Of a stretch of DNA of 64,000 nt, positions 10,549-19,872 are shown one piece after another. Under the pieces are notes generated by a model. It had not been told where the DNA came from and made no database searches. It saw only the letters and a program-made list of their open reading frames with translations. This DNA is from Sphingomonas ginsengisoli An et al. 2013. Its GTDB lineage: Bacteria; Pseudomonadota; Alphaproteobacteria; Sphingomonadales; Sphingomonadaceae. The translations under genes were made by a program, and so were the position numbers. Where the stretch lies: positions 2,170,001-2,234,000 of the forward strand of contig NZ_CP045434.1 of NCBI RefSeq assembly GCF_009363895.1, written 5' to 3'. Each line of letters opens with the position of its first letter. Position 1 is the stretch's first letter.

Positions 10549-12917
10549 AGTTCACCCTGTCGTGGCTGAAGGACCACCTCGACACCGACGCCTCGGTCGA
10601 GACGATCGCCGAGACGCTGACCCGCATCGGGCTCGAGGTCGAAGAGGTCACCAATCCGGCCGAGAAGCTGGCGCCGTTCCGCGTGGCGCAAGTGCTGACC
10701 GCCGAGCGCCATCCGCAGGCGGACAAGCTGCAGGTGCTGAGCGTCGATGCCGGCGAGGGACCGATGCAGGTCGTCTGCGGCGCGCCCAATGCGCGGGCGG
10801 GGATGAAGGGCGTGTTCGGGCCGCCGGGCGCCTATGTCCCGGGCAGCGACATGACCTTAAAGGTCGCCGCGATCCGCGGGGTCGAGAGCCGGGGCATGAT
10901 GTGCTCGGTGCGCGAATTGCAGCTTGGCGAGGAGCATGACGGGATCATCGAGCTGCCGGCCGATGCGCCGGTCGGGGCGGCGTTCGCGGCTTATGCCGGG
11001 TTGGACGACCCCTTGTTCGATGTCGCGCTGACCCCGAACCGGCCCGACTGCCTCGGCGTGCGCGGGATCGCGCGCGACCTGGCGGCGGCGGGATTGGGGA
11101 TGCTCAAGGACAAGCCGGTGGCGGCCGTGGCCGCAAACGGCGCCAATCCGGTGCCGATCCGGGTCGAGGACGGCAGCGGCTGTTCGGCTTTTGCCGGGCG
11201 GCACATCCGCGGGGTGCGCAATGGCAAGAGCCCCGAGTGGCTGCGGCGGCAGCTGACCGCGGTCGGCTTGCGCCCGATCTCGGCGCTGGTCGATGTCACC
11301 AACTTCTTCTCGATCGACCGCGCCCGCCCACTGCACGTCTATGACGCGGCCAAGCTGCAGGGCGGGATCGTCGCCCGCCGCGGGCGCGACGGCGAGCGGT
11401 TCGTGGCGCTCAACGACAAGGAATATGCGGTCACCGGCAAGGATTGCGTGATCGCCGACGACCACGCCGTGCTCGGGCTAGGTGGCGTCATGGGCGGCGA
11501 GAGCACCGGCGTATCGGGCGGCACGACCGATGTGCTGCTCGAATGCGCGTGGTTCGATCCGGTCTCGATCGCCCAGAGCGGGCGGCGGCATCAGCTCAAC
11601 TCGGACGCCCGCGCAAGATTCGAACGCGGAGTTGACCCGACCAACTTGCCCGAGATGATCGAGGCGGCGACCGCGCTGATTGTCGAGCTGTGCGGCGGCG
11701 AGGCGTCAGACGTGACGTTTGCTGAGGCCGCCGACTGGCCGCAGGTGATCGCCCCGCGCACGGTGCCGTTCCGGCCCGAGCGGACCGCACAGCTTTGCGG
11801 GGTCGAGGTGCCCGTCGCCGAGCAGCACGACATTCTCGAACGGCTCGGCTTCACGGTCACCGGCGAGGGCGTCGTCCCGCCCGGCTGGCGGCCCGACATC
11901 GACGGCGAGGCCGACCTCGTCGAAGAAGTCGTCCGCATCCACGGCTTCGACCGCATCCCCGCGACCGCGCTGCCGCGCCGCGAGGGCGTCGCGCTGCCGA
12001 CCGCGACCCCGGCGCAGCGGCTCGAGCGGCGGGTGCGCCGCGCTGCCGCCGCGCGCGGGCTCGACGAGGCGGTGACCTGGAGTTTCATCGGCGAGGCCGA
12101 AGCCGCGCCCTTCGCCGACGGGGTCGACCCGTGGGTGGTCGCCAATCCGATCAGCGAGGATTTGAAGGTGATGCGGCCCTCGCTGCTGCCGGGGCTGCTC
12201 GCCGCCGCGCGCCGCAACCTCGACCGCGGCGCGAGCAGCGTTCGGCTGTGCGAGCTCGGCCGGCGCTATCGCGACGACGGCGAGCAGCCGACGCTCGGGC
12301 TGGTGCTGGCAGGTGAGGCTTCCACGCGCGACTGGCAGCGCGGCAAGGCGGTGCCGTTCGGGCCCTATGACGCCAAGGCCGAGGTGGTCGCCTTGCTCGA
12401 GGCCGCCGGGGCGCCGGTCGCCAATCTGATGGTCTTCCCCGACGCCGGGCCGACCTTCCACCCGGGTCGCTCGGCGACGCTGCGGCTGGGGCCGAAGACG
12501 GTGCTGGCGGCATTCGGCGAGGTGCATCCGGGGATCGCGCGGCAGTTCGACGTGCCGGCGACGACGCAGGCGGCCGAGCTCTACCTCCAGGCGATCCCGG
12601 CGCCGCGCAGCAGCAGCCGGGCGCGGGCCGCTTACACCCCGCCCGCGCTCCAGCCGGTCACCCGCGACTTCGCCTTCCTGGTTCCCGCCGACCTCACCGC
12701 CGACGCGCTGGTGCGGGCGATCCGCGGGGCGGAGAAGGTGCTGATCACCGGCGTCCGGGTGTTCGACCGCTACCAGCCTGCCGAGGGCGAGCTGAGCCTG
12801 GCAGTCGAGGTGGTGCTCCAGCCGACCGAGAAGACGCTGACCGAAGAGGAGATCGCCGGCGTGGGCGCGCGGATCGTCGCGGCGGCGGAGAAGCTCGGCG
12901 CGCGGTTACGCGGCTGA
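10545..12917 (+). CDS. pheT: Phenylalanine--tRNA ligase beta subunit
   Basis: Editing and tRNA-binding subunit of PheRS, 790 residues, the normal long bacterial form. It starts [15 protein letters not shown], followed by a tRNA-binding OB-fold (residues about 40-150, [20 protein letters not shown]), the B3/B4 editing module ([13 protein letters not shown]), B5 and a C-terminal FDX-ACB anticodon-binding domain ([20 protein letters not shown]). The start overlaps the pheS stop; an upstream in-frame extension lies inside pheS and is rejected. The 3' end overlaps the convergent plsC by 12 bp. Confidence 0.97.
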   Translation: MKFTLSWLKDHLDTDASVETIAETLTRIGLEVEEVTNPAEKLAPFRVAQVLTAERHPQADKLQVLSVDAGEGPMQVVCGAPNARAGMKGVFGPPGAYVPGSDMTLKVAAIRGVESRGMMCSVRELQLGEEHDGIIELPADAPVGAAFAAYAGLDDPLFDVALTPNRPDCLGVRGIARDLAAAGLGMLKDKPVAAVAANGANPVPIRVEDGSGCSAFAGRHIRGVRNGKSPEWLRRQLTAVGLRPISALVDVTNFFSIDRARPLHVYDAAKLQGGIVARRGRDGERFVALNDKEYAVTGKDCVIADDHAVLGLGGVMGGESTGVSGGTTDVLLECAWFDPVSIAQSGRRHQLNSDARARFERGVDPTNLPEMIEAATALIVELCGGEASDVTFAEAADWPQVIAPRTVPFRPERTAQLCGVEVPVAEQHDILERLGFTVTGEGVVPPGWRPDIDGEADLVEEVVRIHGFDRIPATALPRREGVALPTATPAQRLERRVRRAAAARGLDEAVTWSFIGEAEAAPFADGVDPWVVANPISEDLKVMRPSLLPGLLAAARRNLDRGASSVRLCELGRRYRDDGEQPTLGLVLAGEASTRDWQRGKAVPFGPYDAKAEVVALLEAAGAPVANLMVFPDAGPTFHPGRSATLRLGPKTVLAAFGEVHPGIARQFDVPATTQAAELYLQAIPAPRSSSRARAAYTPPALQPVTRDFAFLVPADLTADALVRAIRGAEKVLITGVRVFDRYQPAEGELSLAVEVVLQPTEKTLTEEEIAGVGARIVAAAEKLGARLRG

Positions 12918-13595
12918 TTCGAAGGCGTTCAGGGCAGCGTGGACGCGCTGCTCGATCTCGTCGCGCTTGAGGCCGGCGGGGATCGTCTCGCCGACGCGCA
13001 GGTGGATGGTGCCGGGGCGCTTGAGCAGCCCCTTGGACCAGAGACGCCCGCTGTCGAGCGCGATCGGGACCACCGGCATTCCGAGCACGCGGTAGAGGCC
13101 GGCGAAACCCGAGCGGAGCGGCGGGGTGGTGCCGGGGGCGACACGCGTGCCTTCGGGAAAGATCACCACCGGGCGGCCGTCGGCCTTGGCCTGTTTGCCC
13201 AGCGCCATCATCTCGCGCAGCGCGCTGGCGCCGGCCTCGCGGTCGACGCCGATGACGCCGAATGCCTTCATCACCCAGCCGAGCAGCGGCGTGTCGACAT
13301 ATTGGCGCTTCATCACCACCACCGGCGTGTCGGCGAGGCGCAGCGCCTCGATCGTCTCGACCATCGCCTGATGCTTGATCGCGATCAGGAGCGGGCCGGG
13401 CGGGACATTGCCCTCGATCTCCCAGCGGATGCCGAGGAGGTCGTGGACGAGGTTGTGGTGGAAATCGGCCCAGCCGCGCACCACGCGCCGGAGCGCGCGC
13501 TGGCTGAACGGCGCGACGAGGAGGCTGGCGATGCAGTAGAAGACCGTCGCCGGGTAGAAGATCAGGAAATAGAGGACGGAGCGGAGGTGCTGCAT
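12906..13595 (-). CDS. plsC: 1-acyl-sn-glycerol-3-phosphate acyltransferase
   Basis: Acylates lysophosphatidic acid to phosphatidic acid at the inner membrane. The 229-residue protein has an N-terminal hydrophobic segment (about 5-35), an acyltransferase motif I read as KHQAMVET (HX4E rather than HX4D) and the substrate motif FPEGTR. The ATG at 13595 follows the YdcF-gene stop by 8 nt; an in-frame ATG at 13619 would overlap that gene. It is the last gene of the minus-strand ftsE-ftsX-ydcF-plsC run. Confidence 0.9.
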   Translation of the reverse strand: MQHLRSVLYFLIFYPATVFYCIASLLVAPFSQRALRRVVRGWADFHHNLVHDLLGIRWEIEGNVPPGPLLIAIKHQAMVETIEALRLADTPVVVMKRQYVDTPLLGWVMKAFGVIGVDREAGASALREMMALGKQAKADGRPVVIFPEGTRVAPGTTPPLRSGFAGLYRVLGMPVVPIALDSGRLWSKGLLKRPGTIHLRVGETIPAGLKRDEIEQRVHAALNAFESAA

Positions 13596-13603
13596 CGCGG
13601 GCC

Positions 13604-14137
13604 TTACATGTCGAGCCACACCGCGCCGCGGCGGAGGACATATTTGTTATATTCGCCGAACAGCGTGAGGAAGCGCGGGCGGGTCGGGACGGCGTCGGTG
13701 AGGAGGGTGTAGCCCGATCCGAGGTGGTGGCGGAATTCGTAAGCCGCGCGGCGCATGTGCCAGTCGCTGGTGACCAGCCGAACCGAGGTGAAATGGTGCT
13801 GCTTGAGCCAGCGCCCGGCCTCTTCGGCGTTGGAGCGGGTGTCGACGCTCTCCGAGCCCAAGTCGACGCAGCAGCGCAGCACGGGGCCGCTGTCCTTGCC
13901 GAGGCGCTTGACGAGGTCGGCGCGCGAGACGCTGGGGTCGGCGCCGGCGATCAGCATCCGCTGTGCCTGATGGTCGCGCATCACCGCGATCCCGCGCTCG
14001 ATCCGGTTGGGGCCGCCGGTCAGCACCACCACCGCCTGGGTCACCTGCGGTCCCGCCGGCTGGCCGAGCGTGACGCTGAACAGAGCGAAGCCGAGCGCGT
14101 AGAGGAGCAGGAACAAAGCGGCGAGGCGGAGGATCAT
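13604..14137 (-). CDS. YdcF/DUF218 family envelope protein
   Basis: A 177-residue protein with one N-terminal membrane helix (MILRLAALFLLLYALGFALF) and a DUF218/YdcF domain: VVVLTGGPNRIERGI, a central DTRSNAEEAGRWL segment and LVTSDWHMRRAAYEFRHH. The family includes SanA and ElyC and is linked to envelope or cell-wall metabolism. Its start overlaps the ftsX stop (14134-14137), so it is coupled to ftsEX, which fits a cell-wall role; the biochemical activity is unknown. Confidence 0.85.
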   Translation of the reverse strand: MILRLAALFLLLYALGFALFSVTLGQPAGPQVTQAVVVLTGGPNRIERGIAVMRDHQAQRMLIAGADPSVSRADLVKRLGKDSGPVLRCCVDLGSESVDTRSNAEEAGRWLKQHHFTSVRLVTSDWHMRRAAYEFRHHLGSGYTLLTDAVPTRPRFLTLFGEYNKYVLRRGAVWLDM

Positions 14138-15006
14138 AGGGTCGCCCGCAATGCCCGATGGATCGTCGCCCGCGCAACCAGCCGCGCGAGGAGAGCGCCG
14201 GCGAGCGGGAGCAATCCGAGGACAACGATGTCGAGCGGGCGCAGCGCGGGGCCGTTGGCGGCGAGCGTGAAGAAGGCGCCGCTTGTGACCAGCGTCAGGA
14301 AGATGAGGGTCAGCCCGAGGATCGTCCCCGAGATGCCGCCGATCAGCGCCTCGCGTGTCATCCGCCGCTGGAACAAAGCGGCGAGCTGGCGGTCGGTGGC
14401 GCCGATGCCGTGGAGCACCTCGATCGTTCCGCGGTGCGCATCATAGGCGCTGCGGGTGGCGAGCATCACCGCCGCCGCGCTGGCCGCCGCCATCAGCAGC
14501 ACCAATGCGAGCGCGATCCCGCCGAGAAAGCGCAGGCTCGAGAGCAGGGGGCCGAGCTGCTCGGGGTAAGAGGTGAGGCGCGCCGAGGGCGCGGTTTGGG
14601 CGAGCGCCTGGCGTAGCGGCGCGGGCGAGGCGCCGGGGGCGAGGGTCAAGTCGATCAGGCCGGGCAGCGGGAGGTCGGCGCTGGCGGCGAGGTCGGGACC
14701 GAGCCACTGGCCGACGAGGGAGCGGACCTCGGCTTCGGGGAGGGCAGTGGCGGCCTCGACCCCCTTCGCAGTGCGCAGCTTGGCGGCGAGCGGTTCGGCG
14801 GTGCGCGCGCCGCCGGGGAGCTGGATCGACCAGCGCTGCTCGGCCCCGGACGCGACCAGCCGCGCGGCGTTGGCGAGCGCCAGCCCGGCGGCACCGACCA
14901 GCACGGTGACGAACATCAGCACCCCGATCAGCCACGGCGCCAGCCGCGGCCCGCGGTCGGGCAGCAACTGCTGGTCGCCGGGCAAGGTGGCGGAACTCGC
15001 GGTCAT
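14134..15006 (-). CDS. ftsX: Cell division protein FtsX (permease subunit)
   Basis: Membrane partner of FtsE in the divisome, transmitting ATP hydrolysis to periplasmic murein hydrolases. The 290-residue protein has a cytoplasmic N-tail, TM1 (about 24-46), a periplasmic domain of roughly 110 residues and three C-terminal TM helices of the FtsX/MacB type (including ALALVLLMAAASAAAVML and ISGTILGLTLIFLTLV). Its ATG overlaps the ftsE stop. The C-terminus is followed immediately by the YdcF-type gene. Confidence 0.93.
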   Translation of the reverse strand: MTASSATLPGDQQLLPDRGPRLAPWLIGVLMFVTVLVGAAGLALANAARLVASGAEQRWSIQLPGGARTAEPLAAKLRTAKGVEAATALPEAEVRSLVGQWLGPDLAASADLPLPGLIDLTLAPGASPAPLRQALAQTAPSARLTSYPEQLGPLLSSLRFLGGIALALVLLMAAASAAAVMLATRSAYDAHRGTIEVLHGIGATDRQLAALFQRRMTREALIGGISGTILGLTLIFLTLVTSGAFFTLAANGPALRPLDIVVLGLLPLAGALLARLVARATIHRALRATL

Positions 15007-15722
15007 TCGGCCCCCGGCCGCCGCGGCGGATGCTTGAGCGCGCCGGTCGGGTCGACCAGCCGTCCGCCCTCGAGCCGCATCAGCTGCGCGCCCTTGGTGG
15101 CGGCGATCAGCGAGAGGTCGTGAGTGGCGACGAGGACGGTGGTGCCGAGCCGGTTGAGGCTCTCGAACAGGTGGAGCAACCGCTGCGCCATCTCGGCATC
15201 GACATTGCCGGTCGGCTCGTCGGCGACGAGCAGTTCGGGGTGGGCGACCACCGCGCGGGCGATGGCGACGCGCTGCTGCTCGCCGCCCGACAGCGTCGGC
15301 GGGGGCGCGGCGGCGCGGTCGGCGAGCCCGACCCAGTCGAGCAGTTCGCGCACGCTGGTATTTATCTCGGCCTCGGCGCGGCCGGCGATGCGCAGGGGAA
15401 GCGCGACATTGTCGAAGGCGGAGAGGTGGCGGACCAGGCGGAAGTCCTGGAAGACCACGCCGATGCGGCGGCGAAAGGCGGGCATCGCTTCGCGCGGGGC
15501 ATCGCTCAATTCCTCGCCGAACAGCCGGATACGGCCGCGGGTCGGCGCCTGGGCGAGGTAGAGCAATTTCATCAGCGAGGTCTTGCCCGCGCCCGACGGG
15601 CCGGTGAGGTAGGTGAAGCCGCCGGCGGGCAGCCGGAAATCGAGATCCTTGAGCACTTCGGCGCCGGTGCCGTAGCGCAGGCCGACGCTGTCGAACTCGA
15701 CGATGGCGCCCAGGCCGCTCAC
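15003..15722 (-). CDS. ftsE: Cell division ATP-binding protein FtsE
   Basis: ABC ATPase of the FtsEX complex. The 239-residue protein shows Walker A (TGPSGAGKTSL), the Q-loop region VVFQDFRL, the ABC signature LSGGEQQRVAIARA, Walker B (LLVADEPTGNVD) and the switch His (VATHD). It starts at GTG (15722) and heads the minus-strand ftsE-ftsX-ydcF-plsC run. It is divergent from the zinc-ribbon membrane protein, with nested inverted repeats between them. Confidence 0.96.
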   Translation of the reverse strand: MSGLGAIVEFDSVGLRYGTGAEVLKDLDFRLPAGGFTYLTGPSGAGKTSLMKLLYLAQAPTRGRIRLFGEELSDAPREAMPAFRRRIGVVFQDFRLVRHLSAFDNVALPLRIAGRAEAEINTSVRELLDWVGLADRAAAPPPTLSGGEQQRVAIARAVVAHPELLVADEPTGNVDAEMAQRLLHLFESLNRLGTTVLVATHDLSLIAATKGAQLMRLEGGRLVDPTGALKHPPRRPGAE

Positions 15723-15751
15723 TTCACTCGTCCCCTCTCCACGCTGCCCGA

Positions 15752-15812
15752 TTCTCTCGCATGGCGCCGCCGCCTTGCCAATGCCGCCGCCATGCGGTTA
15801 CCCGTGAGAGAA
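15752..15812. repeat. Nested inverted repeats in the ftsE divergent promoter region
   Basis: An outer TTCTCTC (15752-15758) pairs with GAGAGAA (15806-15812), and an inner GCATGGCG (15759-15766) pairs with CGCCATGC (15788-15795). Together they span most of the 115-bp divergent gap. This could be a regulatory cruciform or paired operators; function unknown. Confidence 0.4.
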
Positions 15813-15837
15813 CAATAGCGGCAAAGGGCCCGAAGCG

Positions 15838-16917
15838 ATGATCCTCACCTGTCCGGCTTGCGGGACACGCTATACGGTGAAGGACGGCGCCATCCCGCCG
15901 GGCGGCCGCCAGGTCCGCTGCGCCAATTGCAAGCATAGCTGGCACCAGGACCCCGAAGAGGGTTCGGCCGCAACCGATCAAGCGGCGGTGGCGCCGCCGG
16001 TGGCGCCGGTCGATGCGGCGGATAATCCCGCGCCGGTCAGCGACGTCGCTGCGGGCGCTGAAAATTATGGCCAGCGGGCGGCGGCTGCGCCGGAGCCAAC
16101 GGCCGAGCCCGAATCCGAGCATGATTATGCCGAAGTCAGCGAGGTGCCCGAGGAGGCGCCTGCTGACCACGGCTGGGAACATGCCCCTTCGGTCGAGGCC
16201 GAGCCGCAGACGATCACCTCGGCCGGGGAAGTGCCGGGCGCCAGAACCGAAGCGTTTGAAAGCGCGCCGGCGGTGGAAAGCGAAAGCGAAGCCGCCGAGC
16301 GCGAGGCTGACCAGCGTTATGCGATGGCGCAGGACCCGGGGCTGTCGACGCCGGCGCCGCCGCTCGACGAAGCGGCCGGCTGGACCGCGCCAGCCGCGGC
16401 CGCGCCCGTCGACGTCGATTTTGCGGCCTATGACAGCGGCAGCGAGGAATTCAGCGGCGGGCGCGGCAAGCTGATGATCGGGCTGCTGGTCGTGCTGGCG
16501 ATCATCGTCGCCGCGGTGGCGGCCTTCTGGTTCCTCGCCCCGACCTCGTTCAAGGAGCGGATCGGACTGGCGCAGGCGACCGACACGCCGCTGTTGATCC
16601 AGGTCGACCAGCGCAACCGGCGGACGCTGGCGAGCGGCAACCAGCTGCTCGAGGTGAGTGGCAAGGTGATCAACCCGACCGACCAGACCCGCCAGGTGCC
16701 GCCGCTGCAGGCGCAGCTGCGCAGCCTCGACCAGCAAGTGGTCTATCGCTGGACCATCCCGCCCCCCGCCCCGTCGCTCCAGCCGGGCGGCAGCGCGAGC
16801 TTCAACAGCGCCGAGCTCAATATCCCGCCGGCGGCGGCGTGCCTCGACGTGTCGTTCGACCGCAATCGCGCGCCGGAGAAGAAGTGCGTGCCGGAAGGCG
16901 CGACCCGCGCCGGTTAG
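15838..16917 (+). CDS. MJ0042-type zinc-ribbon membrane protein with acidic linker
   Basis: A 359-residue protein. Residues 1-36 form the MJ0042 zinc-finger signature (two CxxC pairs, CPACGTRY and CANCKHSW). A long Glu/Ala/Pro-rich linker follows (about 40-200), then one TM helix (about 216-237, IGLLVVLAIIVAAVAAFWFL) and a DUF3426-like C-terminal domain with a conserved PPLQAQLRSLDQQVVYRW segment. Such proteins are common next to ftsEX in sphingomonads. A cytoplasmic metal-binding sensor tied to an extracytoplasmic domain is the visible design; the function is unknown. Confidence 0.82.
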   Translation: MILTCPACGTRYTVKDGAIPPGGRQVRCANCKHSWHQDPEEGSAATDQAAVAPPVAPVDAADNPAPVSDVAAGAENYGQRAAAAPEPTAEPESEHDYAEVSEVPEEAPADHGWEHAPSVEAEPQTITSAGEVPGARTEAFESAPAVESESEAAEREADQRYAMAQDPGLSTPAPPLDEAAGWTAPAAAAPVDVDFAAYDSGSEEFSGGRGKLMIGLLVVLAIIVAAVAAFWFLAPTSFKERIGLAQATDTPLLIQVDQRNRRTLASGNQLLEVSGKVINPTDQTRQVPPLQAQLRSLDQQVVYRWTIPPPAPSLQPGGSASFNSAELNIPPAAACLDVSFDRNRAPEKKCVPEGATRAG

Positions 16918-16981
16918 GGCGTTGCGCGGGGGCGGTTGCGCAGGTTCGGCACCGCTGCTAGGGCCGCGCCGCCAAGAACAT

Positions 16982-17068
16982 GCGGTCGTGGCGGAATTGG
17001 TAGACGCGCAGCCTTGAGGTGGCTGTGCCCGAAAGGGCGTGGAAGTTCGAGTCTTCTCGACCGCACCA
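16982..17068 (+). tRNA. tRNA-Leu (anticodon GAG)
   Basis: An 87-nt tRNA with encoded CCA. The acceptor arms are GCGGTCG/CGACCGC with discriminator A. The anticodon stem CAGCC/GGCTG encloses loop TTGAGGT, giving anticodon GAG at 17016-17018. A long variable arm (GCCC-GAAA-GGGC) confirms a type II tRNA-Leu that reads CUC/CUU codons. Confidence 0.95.
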
Positions 17069-17077
17069 GCAACTCGG

Positions 17078-17101
17078 TAAGGCCGCCCACGGGCGGCCTT
17101 A
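17078..17101 (+). terminator. Hairpin downstream of tRNA-Leu
   Basis: A perfect 11-bp inverted repeat, TAAGGCCGCCC/GGGCGGCCTTA, separated by only AC, 10 nt after the tRNA CCA. There is no T-tract. It probably acts as a transcript 3' end or processing barrier. Confidence 0.6.
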
Positions 17102-17102
17102 G

Positions 17103-17220
17103 CTTTGTCCGGGGGACAAAGCGGCCGAGTTGCTCGCCGAAGAGCGGGCAATCTGCCGGGGACAGGTCAGCCGGTTTGCTCCGCCGCAGAGCGGGCAACT
17201 CGGCACCGCGCCCACCCTTC
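17103..17220. repeat. Small repeat cluster between tRNA-Leu and msrB
   Basis: A palindrome CTTTGTCC-GGG-GGACAAAG (17103-17121) is followed by two imperfect copies of a unit containing TTGCTC...GAGCGGGCAA (about 17130-17151 and 17179-17202), each able to fold. No coding potential is evident. It looks like a degenerate repetitive extragenic element. Confidence 0.45.
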
Positions 17221-17269
17221 TCCTTCCCGCCGCCGCACCCCACATATGCGGCCGAAGGAGATCCCCCCG

Positions 17270-17680
17270 ATGACCGACATGCCCAAGACCGAGCAGGAGT
17301 GGCGCGAGAAGCTCGGCCCCGACCGCTATCGAATCCTGCGTGAGGCCGGCACCGAGGCGCCGTGGACCGGCGACCTGCTCAAGAACAAGGAGCAGGGGCA
17401 ATATGTCTGCGGCGGCTGCGGCGAGCCGTTGTTCGCCAGCGACACCAAATATGACAGCGGCTCGGGCTGGCCGAGCTTTACCGCCCCCGCCGCGCCGGAC
17501 GCGGTCAAGGAAATCCACGACCACAGCCACGGCATGACCCGCACCGAGGTGCGCTGCGCCAAGTGCGAGGGCCATCTCGGCCACGTCTTCCCCGACGGGC
17601 CGGGACCCGAGGGCCTGCGCTACTGCATCAACTCGGCGAGCCTCGACTTCGCCGGCAAGAAGGATAAGCCCGCCGAGTGA
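17270..17680 (+). CDS. msrB: Peptide methionine (R)-S-oxide reductase MsrB
   Basis: Repairs methionine-R-sulfoxide in oxidised proteins. The 136-residue protein has zinc-binding CGGC and CAKC pairs, the SGWPSF substrate motif, [10 protein letters not shown] and the catalytic RYCINSASL motif. The ATG at 17270 follows GAAGGAG at about 9 nt; a longer reading from 17105 would run through the repeat cluster and is rejected. Confidence 0.96.
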   Translation: MTDMPKTEQEWREKLGPDRYRILREAGTEAPWTGDLLKNKEQGQYVCGGCGEPLFASDTKYDSGSGWPSFTAPAAPDAVKEIHDHSHGMTRTEVRCAKCEGHLGHVFPDGPGPEGLRYCINSASLDFAGKKDKPAE

Positions 17681-17724
17681 CGCTTGCCGACCGGGTGGGC
17701 AGCCCCTAAGCCTTGCGCCCACCC

Positions 17725-19872
17725 ATGGCTGCGCCCCCTCGCCGACCCGCCCCGAGCAACGCGCGCCGCGAGCCGCCACCCCGACGCCGTGGCGGCTGGT
17801 TCGGGCGGCTGGTGAAGTGGGGGCTGGCGGCGGTGCTGGCCGGGCTGATCGCGCTGGCGATCGCGGTCGGCGTGGCGATGAGCGAATTGCCGTCCTACGC
17901 CGAGCTCGCCCAGCGCAAGGACCTCGGGCAGATGATCCGGGTCCATTCAGCCGACGGCAAGGTGCTGGTCTCGATCGGCCCGACCTTCGGCCAGTGGATC
18001 CCCTACGAACAGATTCCGGCGCCGATGCGCGCGGCGATGATCGCGGTCGAGGACAAGCGCTTCCGCAGCCATCCGGGCGTCGACCCGATCGGCATCGCCC
18101 GCTCGATCAAGGTGCGGCTGCAGACCGGCCATTTCAGCCAGGGCGGGTCGACCATCACCCAGCAGCTGGCGCGCAACATCTTCCTCACCAACAGCCGCAA
18201 CTTCGGGCGCAAGATTCGCGAGCAGATTCTGGCCCTTGCGCTCGAGCGCAAGTTCACCAAGGACCAGATCCTCGAGCTCTATCTCAACCGGGTCTATTTC
18301 GGCGGCGGCGCCTATGGGATCGACGCCGCCAGCCGGACCTTTTTCGGCCATCCGGCGACCCAGTTGAGCCTGGGCGAGGCGACGATCATCGCGGGGCTGG
18401 TCAAGGCGCCCTCCAATTATTCGCCGACCGCCGACGTCGAGGCCGCACGCGGCCGCGCCGGGGTGGTGCTCGAGACGATGGTGGAGAACGGCTTCATCAG
18501 CCGGGCGACCGCCGAGAGCGTCGACCCCGCGCGGATCGTCGTCCAGCCGACGCAGAAGCAGAACAGCGTCCGCTACTTCACCGACTGGGCGCTGCCCCAG
18601 CTCGACACGCTGATCGACGAGACCAGCGATCCGATCGACGTGTGGACCACGCTCGACACACGGATGCAGGCGGCGGGCGACAAGGCGATCGCGGCCAACA
18701 CCCCGGCCGGGGCGCAGGGCGCGCTGGTCGCGCTCGACCGCGACGGGGCGGTCCGCTCGATGATCGGCGGGCGCGACTATGTGAACAGCATCTACAATCG
18801 CGCGACCCAGGCGCAGCGCCAGCCGGGCTCGGCATTCAAGCTGTTCGTCTATCTCGCCGCCCTGGAATCGGGGATGAAGCCGACCACCACTTTGGTCGAC
18901 GAGCCGATCACCATCGAGGGCTGGACCCCGCGCAACTCGACTCGCAGCTTCCTTGGCACGGTCACGCTGCGCGAGGCGTTCGCCCGCTCGATCAACACGA
19001 TCAGCGCCAAGATCGGCGCGCAACTAGGCTTCTCGACCATCGCCGACATGGCGCACCGGTTCGGCATTTCGGGCCAGATCTCGACCTATCCGTCGATGGT
19101 GCTGGGCTCGTCCGAAGTGCGGCTGATCGACCTGACGCGCGCCTACGCCGCGGTCGAGAACAAGGGCGTGGGCATCAGCCCCTATGCGATCACCCGGGTG
19201 GTCACCGCCGACGGACGGCTTCTCTATCGCCACGAGAATGCCGAGGACCGGGTGCTGGTGGCGCCGTGGGTCGCGGCCGAGATGACCGACCTCCTCCAGA
19301 CCGCGGTGCTGTCGGGGACCGGCCGCGCGGCGCAGATCGGGCGCCCGGTAGCGGGCAAGACCGGGACCACCACCTCGAACAAGGACGGCTGGTTCCTCGG
19401 CTTCTCCTCGGGCCTGACCACCGGCGTGTGGATGGGTCGCGACGATGCCAAGACGATCCCCGGGCTGCAGGGCGGGACCGCGCCGGCGCGCGCCTTCCAC
19501 GATTTCATGGTGGTCGCGGTCGCCAATCGCCCGGTCGAGCAGTTCGAGACCGAAGTGCCGATGCCCGACTGGCAATTGTCGCCCGAGGAGGATCTGAACG
19601 CGACCTTCAGCGGTGACCAGCCGCTGGTCGACGCCGACGGCAACCCGCTGCCGAGCCAGCAGGCCGACCCGATGGGCGGCGGACAGAACAATCCCCCGCC
19701 GCCGAGCCAGCAGCAGCAACAGCAGCAGGGCTCGCCCGACCAGACCGAGCTCGACCGCATTTTCGGGGGGACACCGCCGCCCCGCGAGGGCGCGCCCCCG
19801 CCGACCGACCGCGCGCCGCCGCCGTCAGCCCCGACCGACCAGCCGCAGCGCCGGCCCGACCTCGCGCAATAA
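17725..19872 (+). CDS. Class A penicillin-binding protein (transglycosylase/transpeptidase, PBP1A-like)
   Basis: Builds and cross-links peptidoglycan. The 715-residue protein has a Pro/Arg-rich cytoplasmic tail, one TM helix (about 30-52), and a GT51 domain (AVEDKRFRSHPGVDPIG; GGSTITQQLARN). The transpeptidase has S369-A-F-K372, S422-I-N424 and K545-TG. The C-terminus is a Pro/Gln-rich low-complexity tail, as in many sphingomonad PBPs. A TTG four codons upstream (17713) is in frame but ATG is preferred. The 3' end overlaps the convergent metallopeptidase gene by 48 bp. Confidence 0.93.
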   Translation: MAAPPRRPAPSNARREPPPRRRGGWFGRLVKWGLAAVLAGLIALAIAVGVAMSELPSYAELAQRKDLGQMIRVHSADGKVLVSIGPTFGQWIPYEQIPAPMRAAMIAVEDKRFRSHPGVDPIGIARSIKVRLQTGHFSQGGSTITQQLARNIFLTNSRNFGRKIREQILALALERKFTKDQILELYLNRVYFGGGAYGIDAASRTFFGHPATQLSLGEATIIAGLVKAPSNYSPTADVEAARGRAGVVLETMVENGFISRATAESVDPARIVVQPTQKQNSVRYFTDWALPQLDTLIDETSDPIDVWTTLDTRMQAAGDKAIAANTPAGAQGALVALDRDGAVRSMIGGRDYVNSIYNRATQAQRQPGSAFKLFVYLAALESGMKPTTTLVDEPITIEGWTPRNSTRSFLGTVTLREAFARSINTISAKIGAQLGFSTIADMAHRFGISGQISTYPSMVLGSSEVRLIDLTRAYAAVENKGVGISPYAITRVVTADGRLLYRHENAEDRVLVAPWVAAEMTDLLQTAVLSGTGRAAQIGRPVAGKTGTTTSNKDGWFLGFSSGLTTGVWMGRDDAKTIPGLQGGTAPARAFHDFMVVAVANRPVEQFETEVPMPDWQLSPEEDLNATFSGDQPLVDADGNPLPSQQADPMGGGQNNPPPPSQQQQQQQGSPDQTELDRIFGGTPPPREGAPPPTDRAPPPSAPTDQPQRRPDLAQ

